Assembly (NCBI GenBank): GCA_021234155.1
Contig: JAJEKV010000005.1
Location: 17,902,089 to 17,966,088 of the forward strand
Reading direction: 5' to 3'
DNA length: 64,000 bases
Source of the DNA: Isoetes taiwanensis
Lineage: Eukaryota; Streptophyta; Lycopodiopsida; Isoetales; Isoetaceae
The notes under the pieces were generated by a model that made no database searches, was not told the origin of the DNA, and saw only the letters and a list, made by a program, of their open reading frames with translations. This document shows, piece by piece, positions 22,352-32,945 of this stretch. Made by a program: the position numbers and the translations under genes. The stretch's first letter is position 1, and each line of letters begins with the position of its first letter.

Positions 22352-25300
22352 GAAGGGTTTTCGAGGGAAAAACTGTGGCAGCAATCAGCCTGCTGACAAA
22401 CTGTTCCAATATACGAAATGCAAAAACACACAAATATATACACTCCTGTACCGTACCCGTAGTGCCTGATCAGTGGGTAGCCAGACGGGGGCAAAGGTGG
22501 GCTCGCATGGATCCGTACCTCGGATATGCGACCCGAGAGCACGTCTTGCGGCGGTGTGCTCATCGGCAAATGTAGGGGCAAGTCAGGCCGTACTAAGGGA
22601 GCGATATCGGCCGGATCGGTGAATCTTTGGGCAACTCACGGAGAGTGTGAGACTCATCCTCAATGGGACCCGTTTGGCAGCAGCAGCGAGCACGTCTGGC
22701 GGGGGCTCCCAATCCACCGCCCATCTCGATGTGGAGATGGTGGGCACTGTCTCGAATGGAGGCAATGAGTCTGGCGCTTTTGGGGCGGTGGGAGCAGAGT
22801 AGAGTTGCGGGCCCTGGACCAATGCGTGGTTGATGTGCTCCTTGTAATGGGCCGTTTTGACCTGCTCTAGAGCGCCGGGGCCCCAGAGCTTGGCAAGGAA
22901 GCAAGCGTCCAGGTACTCCCGCAAGCTGTCACGATCGGCCTCTGTGTCCACCTGCATGCATCAGGTTGCTCTGACGCGTTCCATCGGGCGAACCAGCGAT
23001 CTCTCTTACCCCTCCAACAGGGCCCGAGCGGCTGCGGGGCCCATTGCCCATGGCGTAAGCAGAAGGTCGCGGGAGCCGAGCATCACCCATATTAAGAGTC
23101 TATTTTTATTGGCGGTGTACAATAAAGCAGTCCAGGACATAGGGTGCTGGTTGCCCTTCAAACTACCCTTCATTGCCCTTCCCTTGCCTTTCATTACCCT
23201 TCAAAAAATACTGGGATGTTCTTTAGTTATGTATAACATAATGAGCATATTGGTAATGTAAAGCTCTGATCACACATGTTACCTATGAAGGTGCTGATTT
23301 AGTGCTTGAATTTCATTTTTTTGTACACCACTAGCAAAAAAACATCCTTAACCACTTTCTGAAAATAGACGATGTGTCTATCAAGGGCTGCCCGCTGAAG
23401 CGGCAAGAATCGATTTCTTGCTTAGAATCGATAGGGGACTGAAGGTTTCACCCAAGTGCGCGTGCCAAAATGCCTTACACACTGTTCCAAGTCATTCCGG
23501 TCACCAAAGAGGCGACAGGGCCCCAAACCTTGACCCCGTCTGGAAGGGCGAGGGCTCGACCGGCGCAAAGCAGATGTGGTGATGGCCCCAATCATAGAGC
23601 TCGCTTGGTGACTTTTGTTACGCATGGCATAAAAGCGCTTTCGGCCTTTCTTTGTCACCATAGCGGATGGGCGCCTCCCAACAGAGCCGAAAGGGGAACT
23701 CAAGGACAGGCTCGACCCGGCGCCCAACAGATGTGGTGATGGCCCCAATCATAGAGCTACGCCTTGTGGTTGTTGTTACGCATGGCATAAAGCGCTTTCC
23801 GGCCTCTTTGTCACCATAGCGGATGGGCGCCTCCCCAGGCCGAGGGGGAACTCCACCCCTAGGTACTTGTAGGTGGGGTGACCTCCACAGCCGCCCCCGA
23901 TATGTGAGTCGGGGAGGCATGGGGTGGCGTGAAGAGGATATGAGAACCACCCGGTCTTGGCGGATTCACGCGCATGGCCAGCACCGGCGAGAATGTGTCT
24001 AGGACATCGGATGAGGCGCATAGCCACGGGTGTGGGCGAGAAAGGTCAACATCGTCCGCATAGATGAGCTGGCGGATGACCTGGTGCAAAAGTTGTATGC
24101 CATCTCCCCCATGCTAAGTAAGCCAGGGCTCTAACTGGTCAATGTAGAGGCCAAAAAGTGTTGGTGAGAGGGGGCAGCCCTGCCGGACCCCGATACTACT
24201 GGTGAATGCTTGGCCCCTCGGCTGCATCCTGCCAAAACAACTCTCATACAGCCTGTATATGGCATTCTGCACAGGCAGCGGCAGCCCCAGTTGACGCAGT
24301 CTAGCCCATAGCTTTTCCCGGGGGACCGTATCAAAAGCCTTCGCGAAGTCCACAAAGCAGCAATACAAGTCCTGCCGATGGTTTCGGTTGTCTTCAATCA
24401 GTGCCCGCAGTGTAAAGATATGGTCAATCATTGAGTGGCGGGGTCTAAAGCCTGCTTGTGTGAGGGCTCGCGACACATCCGCCTCCGCCACCTTGTGGGT
24501 CAATCTGCTGCTTTCGAGAATGCCGATAGCGGTTTGGCAAAATCTTGAGCCCGACCATGATCGTCGGTAATTGGCGGACCGATTGTGGGGTCGCCCTTTG
24601 TGAATGGGGACAACCCCGCTTGTGGTCCATTGTCGAGGAAAACCTTCCCGCAATGCTCGCGTTGAGCAGGATAGTGAGGATCGGCACCCGGCCGCTACCT
24701 TGCCCATTTGAGTAACTTCACCGTATACCATCGAGGTCGGTTGCCTTCCCATTAGCCCGGCCCGTTGCGGGCCCTCGAGAACATCCTCCTCCGCGAGAAC
24801 CAATGGGGGCCATCCTGTGGGGGTATGGGCGTACCGTCCACTGGTGGGTCATAGATTTTGCTTTAAGTAATTGTTCCCATTGCGGGTGTGATGTCCCCCC
24901 GTAGGCTGGGCTGGCCTTCAAAGCACTCGCACCAAAAGGTTTGAGGATGAGTGTCAGCCGGGCTGAACATCTCCCCCGATGCGGCAAGGTACCACCCGCC
25001 TTTGTCTCCCTCGGATGGGGCGGTAATGTGTGGTGGCTGGCGGGTACACGGATCTAGAATGTGCCAGTACGGCGCTTGCGTTCTTTACACTCCGCATCAA
25101 ACCACCGATTACGCGGAAATGTTGTTTTCCCACGCGGCGGCCGGGAGGGGTCCGGCAAAGCACTTTTCGGCGCATCCGTAATAGCTTCGATCCATCCGGC
25201 CCAGTGCATTTCTTTGCTCTAGTGTGGGGGTCCTGCCGAAATTGCCGGGCGAGCATCCATGAGCATCTCGGCGTAGTCCTCTGCCTGCTCATAATCCAGT

Positions 25301-27990
25301 CGCAACTGAGGATGGCGAGGGGCTGACATAGTGGGAGTTATGGCGGCTTGCCAAGCTATGTTCAAATAAAGTGGGAGGTGATCTGAGTCGACCTCCTCAT
25401 CCCGACTGTCGGTGCCCACCCGGAAACGACTGATGAGATGCATATCTTGCGCAACTACGAGCAATAGTCCACCACACTAGACCCTCCCCCCTGATTGTCC
25501 TGTCTGCAGGTGCACTTGTGAGAAGCGGGCCACTATGACAGGCCATTGCAAATTATCAAGTCAAAAATACCACATAGCAGGAGCAACTCGTCGCCAAAGC
25601 GAGTGACACCGCTCTCATCCGATCCTCGTGGCGGGTTGCCTCTGCGGGGCGTAGGCTGCGAGGACATCGTCGTCCGTGGGGGTCAAGTCTCATGGGCTGC
25701 TCTACTCCTGTCCAGGTGCATTGAAATCCCCAAGAAGGGCGACCCTACCCAACCGCTTGTCTTTCTGGCGTATGTCATCATATAGATCGACGTGGGGTCC
25801 ATTCTATCCGCATCGGAGTGGCTGCGATAGAAGGTGCTCTAGCGTGAGGGAAATAACAGTGGCCGAAAAAGAGGGTTGCCGCGGTATTATGCACCACGAA
25901 CCCACAAGTAACGGTTGCAGGTGCATGTTTTAATACGGAGGGTAACCGAATGTGCCAAGATTGTCCGGTAGTAAACCCCACCATGACCCCTCTATCCTGT
26001 ACTGGTATTGAAGACCGAAAAATGTTGGTAACCCGACAGATCAGGTAGCCTGTGCCCATCATGCTCCCATGTCTCCATGAGAAAGATGAGATCCATATCG
26101 GCTGCCACGGAGTTGAGACTATCCCCCTTCAACTAAGGGAAGCCTCGACAATTCCATGAGACCACCCGGAGGCACAATTCCTATTTGTCGGCCAAGAATG
26201 GTATCTGCGCGCACTGAGTCATGCGGAGAGGGCGGAAGAAGCAGGGCTGAGTGAGAAGTCGATGGAGCGGAGGCAGCATGTGGCTGAGAGGGCGTGGGTC
26301 GTGAGGGAGCAGGAGTAGGAGCAGGAGAAGGGGGGGCTGTGGTAGGAGAAGCAGAAGCAGGGCCACGTTCAGCTGCAATTGGGGCTGCGAAGTGCTGCGG
26401 GTATGCTTGGTGGCGGAAAATGTGCATCTTGCCCCCGAACCAATCTGCGGCACCCCTTGGTGGCGGATGCCTCCGACCACGACAAGCTCACATGCGCATG
26501 CCTCTTGTTGTGCGGGTGTGAGGTCCCAGTCCACGTACATGGATGTCCCCTTCAACATCTTGCCCTGGCGCAATATGGCATCACGCACCTACGCATCCGC
26601 ATCCGGAACTGCGAATATGACAATGCGGTTACGACCGGTGGCCCGAGCCCCATGGCGGGGGCTTGCGGGAAATGTGAACTGCCCGGGGAATGTCATCCGT
26701 CGAGAATGTGTGTTCGGATGTTGTGGGGAGACTCTCCCCTCCCTCTTACGGCATGCCTCGGACTACCGGTGTGGCCTCTCCGTCGTGCTCTTGGAGTTAC
26801 TGCGCTGCAAGGGTCAAAAGGTGGGGCGAGGGCGGGGCTGTGATGGGGTGGTGGTGGTGGTGGTGGTGGTGTTTGTGGGATGGCGTGGGGTGGCTTGAGT
26901 GTGGGGGCGGCGGTCGCGTGGTCACGGCTGCGGCGTCGCGCCGTGCATCTTGGGGGGTTCGCGGGGTAGCGGTTTGGAGCGTCCTCGGCCTGTGAAGTGA
27001 GAACCGTAGCTCTTGCGAGGCTGCTAGCTGGCGCTTTGGCCATCTCACATGCACGCTAGCTGCGGTGACTATGAATCGGTAAGGGGAGACCACGGTCCTG
27101 TCTATGGATGGCTGCCGACAACCCACGGAGCTCGAGGCTCACGAGTAGCAGTGCGTTTCGAGCCCCGGCCACGAAGTCGAGGCGGTAGGGCTTGCTGCTC
27201 GATCGTTACTCACGAAGAACTGAAGGCGTATGCAGCAATGCGCAAGGCGGCACTGCGCTCCGATGCCATGGTGGTGGCTTCCTCAACCTCCAGAGCCGAG
27301 GCCCGAGAACATGGTGGCCATTGTCTCATGCATTGCCGGCTCCCTCTCACGTGTCATGGTGTCGAGTGATGAACCTGCGAGTCTGGGCGGGCCCGCATGT
27401 CGGTGAGCTCCTGCCTGGCTTGTTTTCGTTAAAGTATGCCGGGCCAAGGCCATCTTCTACGTCTTTGTGTGCGCGGGTCTCGGGCTTTGTGATGCGGTTC
27501 TTCGACCACGGTTGCCTTACGAGCACATGGGGTGCGAGGACTCCATCTCCCCGCCATGCCCGGCCCGAGGCGGGCATTGTTAGCCTCAATCGCGGGCAGA
27601 TTAGCCTCCCGCCGCTTTGACATGGCTCCAATTCCCTGCGGGGCGAGGAGTTCTGTGTGGTCACGAGCAATCAATCCCTTAGGCTGGGGCTGGGGCTGGC
27701 CCGAGGGCCTTAGCCTTATCCGAGCCTCCTTCTTCATGGAGGAATGACTCTCCCCACGTCCATGATGGCTGATCCGGGACCGTTGGCGTGGCTGCCCCCC
27801 TAAGCCTTGGTTTTCCAGTGGCCCATCTTCTGTGGCCATGACTAGGGGTGCGGCACGTCAAGCAAGGTTTAGGCTATGGCAGGGGCGTGTCAAGTCTAGC
27901 AGGGCTAGGCAGCGTATGGCAGGCTATGGCAGGGCTGTGGCCAGGCTAGGCAAGGCCAAGAGGCAGTTGGTTGGGCTATGACGATGTCAG
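22352..27990 (-). mobile_element. LINE family A, copy 2, nearly full length and GC-rich
   Basis: Minus-strand order from the 5' side: a GC-rich leader with GGCTATGGCAGGGC repeats (about 27850-27980); an ORF1-like region (about 26180-27840) with MATEDGPLENQGLGGQPRQR, proline-rich tracts and YVDWDLTPAQQE; an endonuclease region (about 25220-26060) with the EEP motif LGDFNAPGQ near 25720; a reverse transcriptase (about 23850-24990) with AGFRPRHSMIDHIFTLRAL, CFVDFAKAFDTVPREKLW, GVRQGCPLSPTLFGLYIDQL and LIYADDVDL; and a C-terminal region (22583-22960). The encoded enzymes would nick DNA and copy the RNA at the target. Frames are interrupted many times, and the last ~110 bp of the family 3' end are missing at 22352. 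GC content is far above the surroundings. ORF1 with EEP endonuclease and no RNase H seen suggests a non-L1 plant clade, to be placed by phylogeny. Confidence 0.9.
23555..23870. repeat. Tandem duplication inside LINE copy 2, period about 158 bp
   Basis: GATGGCCCCAATCATAGAGCT at 23581 recurs at about 23739. Each is followed by TTGTTACGCATGGCATAAA, GCGCTTTC-GGCC, TTTGTCACCATAGCGGATGG and GCGCCTCCC. The other two family copies have this block once, so the duplication is specific to this insertion. Confidence 0.8.
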
Positions 27991-28437
27991 GCAAATGTTG
28001 GAGCCTAGCTCAACATTATTGTATGCGCTGACTTCCAAAGGAAGCTTGGAATATAAGGTGAGCCTTTAATAAGGTCACGAACCCTTTTAATAAGGTTTGC
28101 TGTAGATCATTTCCAAGGTTTTCTGCAGTGGTTTGGGATTGTTTTTTTTTCCAATGGTTTGGATTGCCCGTTCTTGTAAGGTTCGCTATGATTCTTCCTT
28201 TCTTTTTTTAGAAATTAGTTTTTTTCCATTTTGGTCGCGGGCATGCATTCGACCTTCTGGAGCTGCAAGTGGCTGCAGCAGAGTTGCCAGAATTGGCTGG
28301 GTTCCTTCTAGTTTTGTGCAGGGCATGGAGATGACGTTTGCCATCTCTTGCATCTGGGTCTTCCATCTGCTGCACCTACTGCGGGATTTGGCCGGATTTT
28401 CTCCTGGGTAGCGTGCTTCCTGGATCTGGGTGCCGCC
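27991..28437. other. Spacer between two head-to-tail LINEs
   Basis: About 450 bp without a gene. It contains CTTTTAATAAGGT-ACGAACC and TTTTAATAAGGTTTGC as a small duplication, then a T-rich stretch. It could be unique target DNA or the 5' leader of LINE copy 2. Confidence 0.4.
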
Positions 28438-30740
28438 AGAATAGAGTAGAATGAGAATGAGAATGAGAATGATTTTTTATCGTCCACTGAGGCCAATCGG
28501 CCTATGGGACCCATAAGGAGCGCAACAAACTTATTACTGTCCGGGTTAAAAAACCCCCGCCCCGAAGGGTTTTCGAGGAAAAACCGTGGCGATAATAAGA
28601 ATGTTGTCAAACCGTACAAGTATACATCAATGTTTATATACATGTCAAGTGTGTGCCCGAGGACATAGCTGATTTCGCATGTCCATAACCTCTGAAGGTA
28701 TGATCCCGGCACCGATGCACGGATGCCGTGCTCAATGTCACATGTAATGGCCGGCCCCGACCAACTCGGCATATCGTGTCGAATTTGATCATATCTTTGG
28801 GCAACTTTGAAGGGTATGAGATTCATCCTCAATGACTCCCATTTGGCAAAGCATTGCCGAGCTTTGCCCCGGGCGTGGCTCACCAATCCATCCGCTGTCT
28901 CAATTCGGAAGATGATGTGCCCCCGAATGGAGGCAATGAATGCGCCTTTTCATAGGCAAGTGGGTACGCAGGTAGCATTGCGGGCCTCGTTCCAATGTGG
29001 GATTTATGTGGCGCTGGTAGTGTGCTGTCTTGACCTGTTCAAGGCCATTGGCATCCCAAAGCTTGCCGAGGAAGCAATCGTCAAGATATTGCCTCAAGCT
29101 ATGGCGATCTGCCTCTGTTTGCACATGTATGCACCTGTGCTTCTGCACATTCCATCTAGCCAACCATTGAGCTCTCTTTTCCCTCTAGCAGGCCTTGAGG
29201 TGCTGCGGCTCCATTGTCATGATATGAGCTAGTTTAGGGAGACGAGCATCGTCCATATTGACCACCTTCTGAAAATAGACAATGTGGCGATCAAGGGCCC
29301 CTACGAAGAGGCAAGAATCTCATCTCCTGCGGTGAGAATTTGATATGGGATTGTGGACTTCACCCCTAGTGCTCGTACTAAGAAGGCTTTTTGGACCCTG
29401 CTCCAAGTCATTCCAAGTAGCAAGTGATACTATTGGGCCCCATACTTCCACCCCATATAAAAAGGACAGGGCTCTACTAAGACCTTGAGCAAAGTGGATC
29501 GATGGGCCCAATCATACAACTCGGCTCTATGACTATTGTTTTGCATTGCATATAGTGCCTTCCCTTGCCGTCACTTCGTAGAAATGTATGGATGTGTCCC
29601 AGTGCATAGTAGAAGGAAACTCCACTCCCAAATATTTGTATGTGGATGCAACTTCCACATTTTGGCCTCGGTAACTGAAGGAGGGGACCCTCGGCTGACG
29701 TGAAGATGATATGAAAACCACCTTAGTCTTGGCCGGGTTGAGCATATCGATATCTTGGCCATGAATGTGTCCGGGGCATCGAGATGTCGTTGCATGTCTG
29801 CTGGTGTGTAAGCTAGGAGGTCCACATCATCAGCATATATTAACTGTCTGATGATCTGATAGAGAAGGTGAGCTCCATCGCCCCCATTATCAGCAAGCCA
29901 GCTCTCCAATTGATCAATGTAAAGCCCAAACAATGTTGGGGAGAGAGGGCATCCCCGGCTTAACCCCGATCATTGTTATCAAATGGTTGGCTTGTCTGCG
30001 CAACCGACCGAGCATCTTTTTTCAGATAGCACCGTATTAATCGCATTCGCGAAATCTACGAGGAACCCCTACCATTGCAGTCTTGCCCATAGTTTTTCCC
30101 GAGGCACGGTGTCAAACGCCCGCCAAAAATCCACAAAGCAACAATATAGATCCCGACGGCGGTTCCGCCGTCTTCAATCGAGTTCGCGAACGTGAAGATG
30201 TGGTCAATGGTTGAGTGCCGAGGTCTGAATCTGCACGGGTGAGGGCCTCCACCTCTCTTTGCCTCTTCCGGCCCGATCAACCGCTGCTTTCGAGAATCAC
30301 AAAGAAGCAATTTTGCAAACACCGAGCCCGACCATGATTGTTCGATAATTGGTCAGGGGTGAGTCACACGCCTTATATATGGGAACAACTCGCTATTGGT
30401 CCACTGCGAGGAAACCTTCTGTAATGCCTTGTTGAACAAGGCGAAAGACCGGTATTATGGGCGGCCACGCCCACTTAAGCAATTCTGCCTACATACCATC
30501 CAAGTCTGGGGCTTTCCCATTGGCAAGACGCTGCAAGCCTTGTTCCACGTCCGAATCTGTGATTTCCAGCACTGGGCCTTCTTGCAAGGGTAATGCTGCA
30601 TGTGCACCCTGAGGGTCGTATAGCTGTTGCAAGTATTGTCTCCACTGCTCGGGAGTGATATTCCCTGTGGGCTGTGGGCTGTAGAATGGGCCAGAGAACT
30701 TCCATGCTTGCTTTAAATTTCTATTCCGGATTTCTTTCTG
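28438..30740 (-). mobile_element. LINE family A, copy 3 (5'-truncated)
   Basis: The minus strand carries the 3' two fifths of family A. From the 5' side these are GKAPDLDGM and LLKWAW near 30500-30560, RPRHSTIDHIFT (about 30240), FDTVPREKLW (about 30100), FGLYIDQLESWLADNGGDG and QLIYADDVDLLAY (about 29800-29930), TYKYLGVEF (about 29620), then TEADRHSLRQYLD (about 29100). The 3' end at 28438 is complete: TCATTC repeats preceded by GATAAAAAATC. That tail, instead of poly-A, also marks copy 1. It is less GC-rich than copy 2 and interrupted many times. It lies in the same orientation as copy 2 and about 450 bp from that copy's 5' end. Confidence 0.9.
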
Positions 30741-30832
30741 GATTTCCTGTGTTATTCACATTCTTATCTCAGGCCAGATCAGTCGGCTCTGTGCTTTCTC
30801 TATTTTCCTGCCTCTGTGTGATCATGGAATAA

Positions 30833-31743
30833 ATTACTACTCCCATATTTTAGTGTAGCCAAAATAGGTTTAGCTAAACTATCTTCAAATTGGGGCTAGA
30901 ACCCGGGGGGTGCACACAGAAAAAACCGTATAAAACATGTGCGTGTACGGTAGGGGTTTTTTTTTGGGCCAAAACCATACCGTACCGTACCATATAAGTA
31001 TGGGAGGGGATTTTTTTTGCTTGAATTCCGTATATATTTGAAGGAAATATGGTAGGGGTATATGAAATATAAGGGATATTTTTGTAGGAAAATCCTGTAT
31101 AAGGGATAATTTATCTTAACCCTATGCACGCACATGCCATATAGACTTCACATTGTGTGCACCCCCCGGGGGCTAGAAGTTTCGAACACTTGGCTAAATT
31201 AAATGGTTTTTCTCCATCACAATTTCTTGCTTTTGGCTAAACTTTCACAAAATGGAAAGGCAAATATTAGCCATCACAATTTAAAAATATCCAAACATTT
31301 TGGCAAAGATATTGAATTTATCGTAAATACGTAAATCAAGACAATGTTCAAAAACCTAAAAAAAAAAAGGACTACATTGTTCCTTTTCCTCTAATGCCTC
31401 AACTTTGTGCTTGGAACAAGAAAGAAAGTGGAACAAAAAAAGAAAAATATAAACTCTATTTGAAATTGCTTAAAGTTAGTACATACATTGGTGTTAAATT
31501 TTGGGCTAATCTATCCATTTTTCCAAGCCCACTCTATCTTAGGTTTAGCTAATCGATGTCCTAATGGATATATCCGGAGGTAAGGTTTGGCTATTCAACC
31601 TAAAAACTCACTTGGGCGGCAAAAAAATTGGGCTAAAATTTTCCTTTTTTGGGGCATTTTTTCCATTTACTTTAGCCTTTTTTCTTGGCAAAACTGCTAC
31701 AAAATAGCCATTTGGCTAACCTTAGCCGTTATTTTATTCCATG
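30833..31743. mobile_element. hAT-like non-autonomous DNA transposon (911 bp)
   Basis: The ends are CATGGAATAAAT and ATTTTATTCCATG, an 11-bp perfect terminal inverted repeat, flanked on both sides by the 8-bp direct repeat TGTGTGAT (30825-30832 and 31744-31751). An 8-bp duplication is the hAT hallmark. No transposase is encoded. The interior has many copies of GGCTAA or its variants, scattered like subterminal transposase binding sites. A second small transposon is nested inside at 30902-31170, so the net length is about 630 bp. Confidence 0.85.
30902..31170. mobile_element. Nested hAT-like MITE (269 bp)
   Basis: Perfect 17-bp terminal inverted repeats CCCGGGGGGTGCACACA (30902-30918 and 31154-31170), flanked by the 8-bp duplication GGCTAGAA (30894-30901 and 31171-31178). 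Past the first 17 bases the inverted similarity continues weakly (CATGTGCGTG-A), so the whole is a long foldback. No coding capacity. The target duplication is perfect, so insertion is fairly recent and later than the host element around it. Confidence 0.92.
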
Positions 31744-31751
31744 TGTGTGAT

Positions 31752-32093
31752 GTAGATGCATGTGCTGCCTTCACCAGAGCTTATCAGGTTCCACATTTTG
31801 CACTAGGAGCAGGCTTTATCGAACCACTGAAATGTGCACGTATTTGAAACGTGCATGTATTTGAACGCTTTGGTGTATCCATTGTTTATACGTGATATAA
31901 TTCAATGGTTTAAGAATGGTTAAAATTTAAAAAATAAAATAAAAAAGGTTGCACTTAGCGACAAGGTTGCACTTAGCGAAAAGGGAAGCTAACAAAACCT
32001 TTTAGCAACTATATTGTTTTTTATAAGGGCCATTTAAAAGCTAAAGTTGAGCGTCAAGCAAAAGGGCAATGCCATTGGACTATTTGAAGTTAT
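31752..32093. other. Spacer, no gene seen
   Basis: About 340 bp. GGTTGCACTTAGCGA is tandemly duplicated at about 31948 and 31965, and ACGTGCATGTATTTGA / GCACGTATTTGAA is duplicated near 31836-31865. No coding sequence is supported. Confidence 0.4.
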
Positions 32094-32681
32094 TGAGGCC
32101 TTTATATAGAGGGACAAGACATTAAGCATTTATCTGCATTGAATATATAAGGCGTAGCAGACAATTGAAATTGGCATCAGAGAACAGCAACGAACACAAG
32201 GTGACAAAGCGGACCTGCTACAATAACTTTTGGTCAGGCACAACAGCGATGTATCGGCCTTAGATACTAGTGGTCAGTGTTTTGGGATTTCGACTGAATC
32301 GAACTCAAAGCCCGACATCAAGCTCCGGAATCCCGTCTATTCCGAAGCCCATTCTAAGATAATGAATATTGTAAACTTTTGTGAAGAGTTGAATAGCAGA
32401 TTCTATTAGCCCTATTAATGAATTTTCTTTATCGACTGAAGGCCGCCTTAAAATTATCCTTCCTTTTGAATTTGAGATATTGCTGGAGCGGGTGCTCTAG
32501 TGTTAAATTGTTTTCCCTTAAGCCTTTCCTTTTACCAAAATTTAGTCTTTCCGTGGAATTCTTTTGTTCAAGATAGCCCCGTTGGGTGGTGAGTTTTGCC
32601 CTTAAGGGATGGAATTTTGTTTATTTGCTTTACTTCTTAATGATTATTTCGCAGATACAGCCTGGAGTTTACACCTCCATA
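32094..32681 (+). repeat. LTR copy 2 (solo or truncated, related to 17160-17584)
   Basis: It matches LTR copy 1 over its whole length apart from a region of about 160 extra bases near 32190-32350. The right end stops at ACACCTCCAT, just short of the expected GTATCA. No primer site follows; a pyrimidine tract begins instead. It is either a solo LTR or a truncated one, and a fossil. Confidence 0.8.
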
Positions 32682-32945
32682 CCCCCCCTCCCTCCCCAAT
32701 CCCCGCGGGAAAACTTGATCTCCTCCCCCCTCCTTCCAACTTCTCCCCTTTCCCTCCTCATTGTGTGTACCTCCCGCTTTGCCCCTCTGCCTCCCCCCCC
32801 TTCTCTCCTCCCCCTTTGCTCCATCTCCTCCCTTCTCATTCCCTTCTCATGTTTGCCCCTTCTCCCTTCCCCTTTGCCCCCAGCCCCTTCCTCCCCCCCT
32901 CCCCTCTCCCTCCCCCTTCTCCTTCCACTTCTCCTCATCAATTTG
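32682..32945. repeat. Polypyrimidine tract, C/T-rich on the plus strand
   Basis: About 260 bp of almost unbroken C and T, with runs such as CCCCCCCTCCCTCCCC and TCCTCCCCCCTCC. The apparent 150-codon open frame across it (proline/serine/leucine only) is a composition artefact. Such tracts can form triplex or H-DNA. Confidence 0.85.

Noticed and set aside
22339-27747. Many long plus-strand open frames in 22-28 kb
   Set aside because: They are antisense shadows of the GC-rich minus-strand LINE.
17160-32681. The two related LTRs as the ends of one 15-kb element
   Set aside because: The interval holds host gene exons and LINEs but no matching pol or polypurine tract, and the second LTR is truncated and differs by a large internal block.
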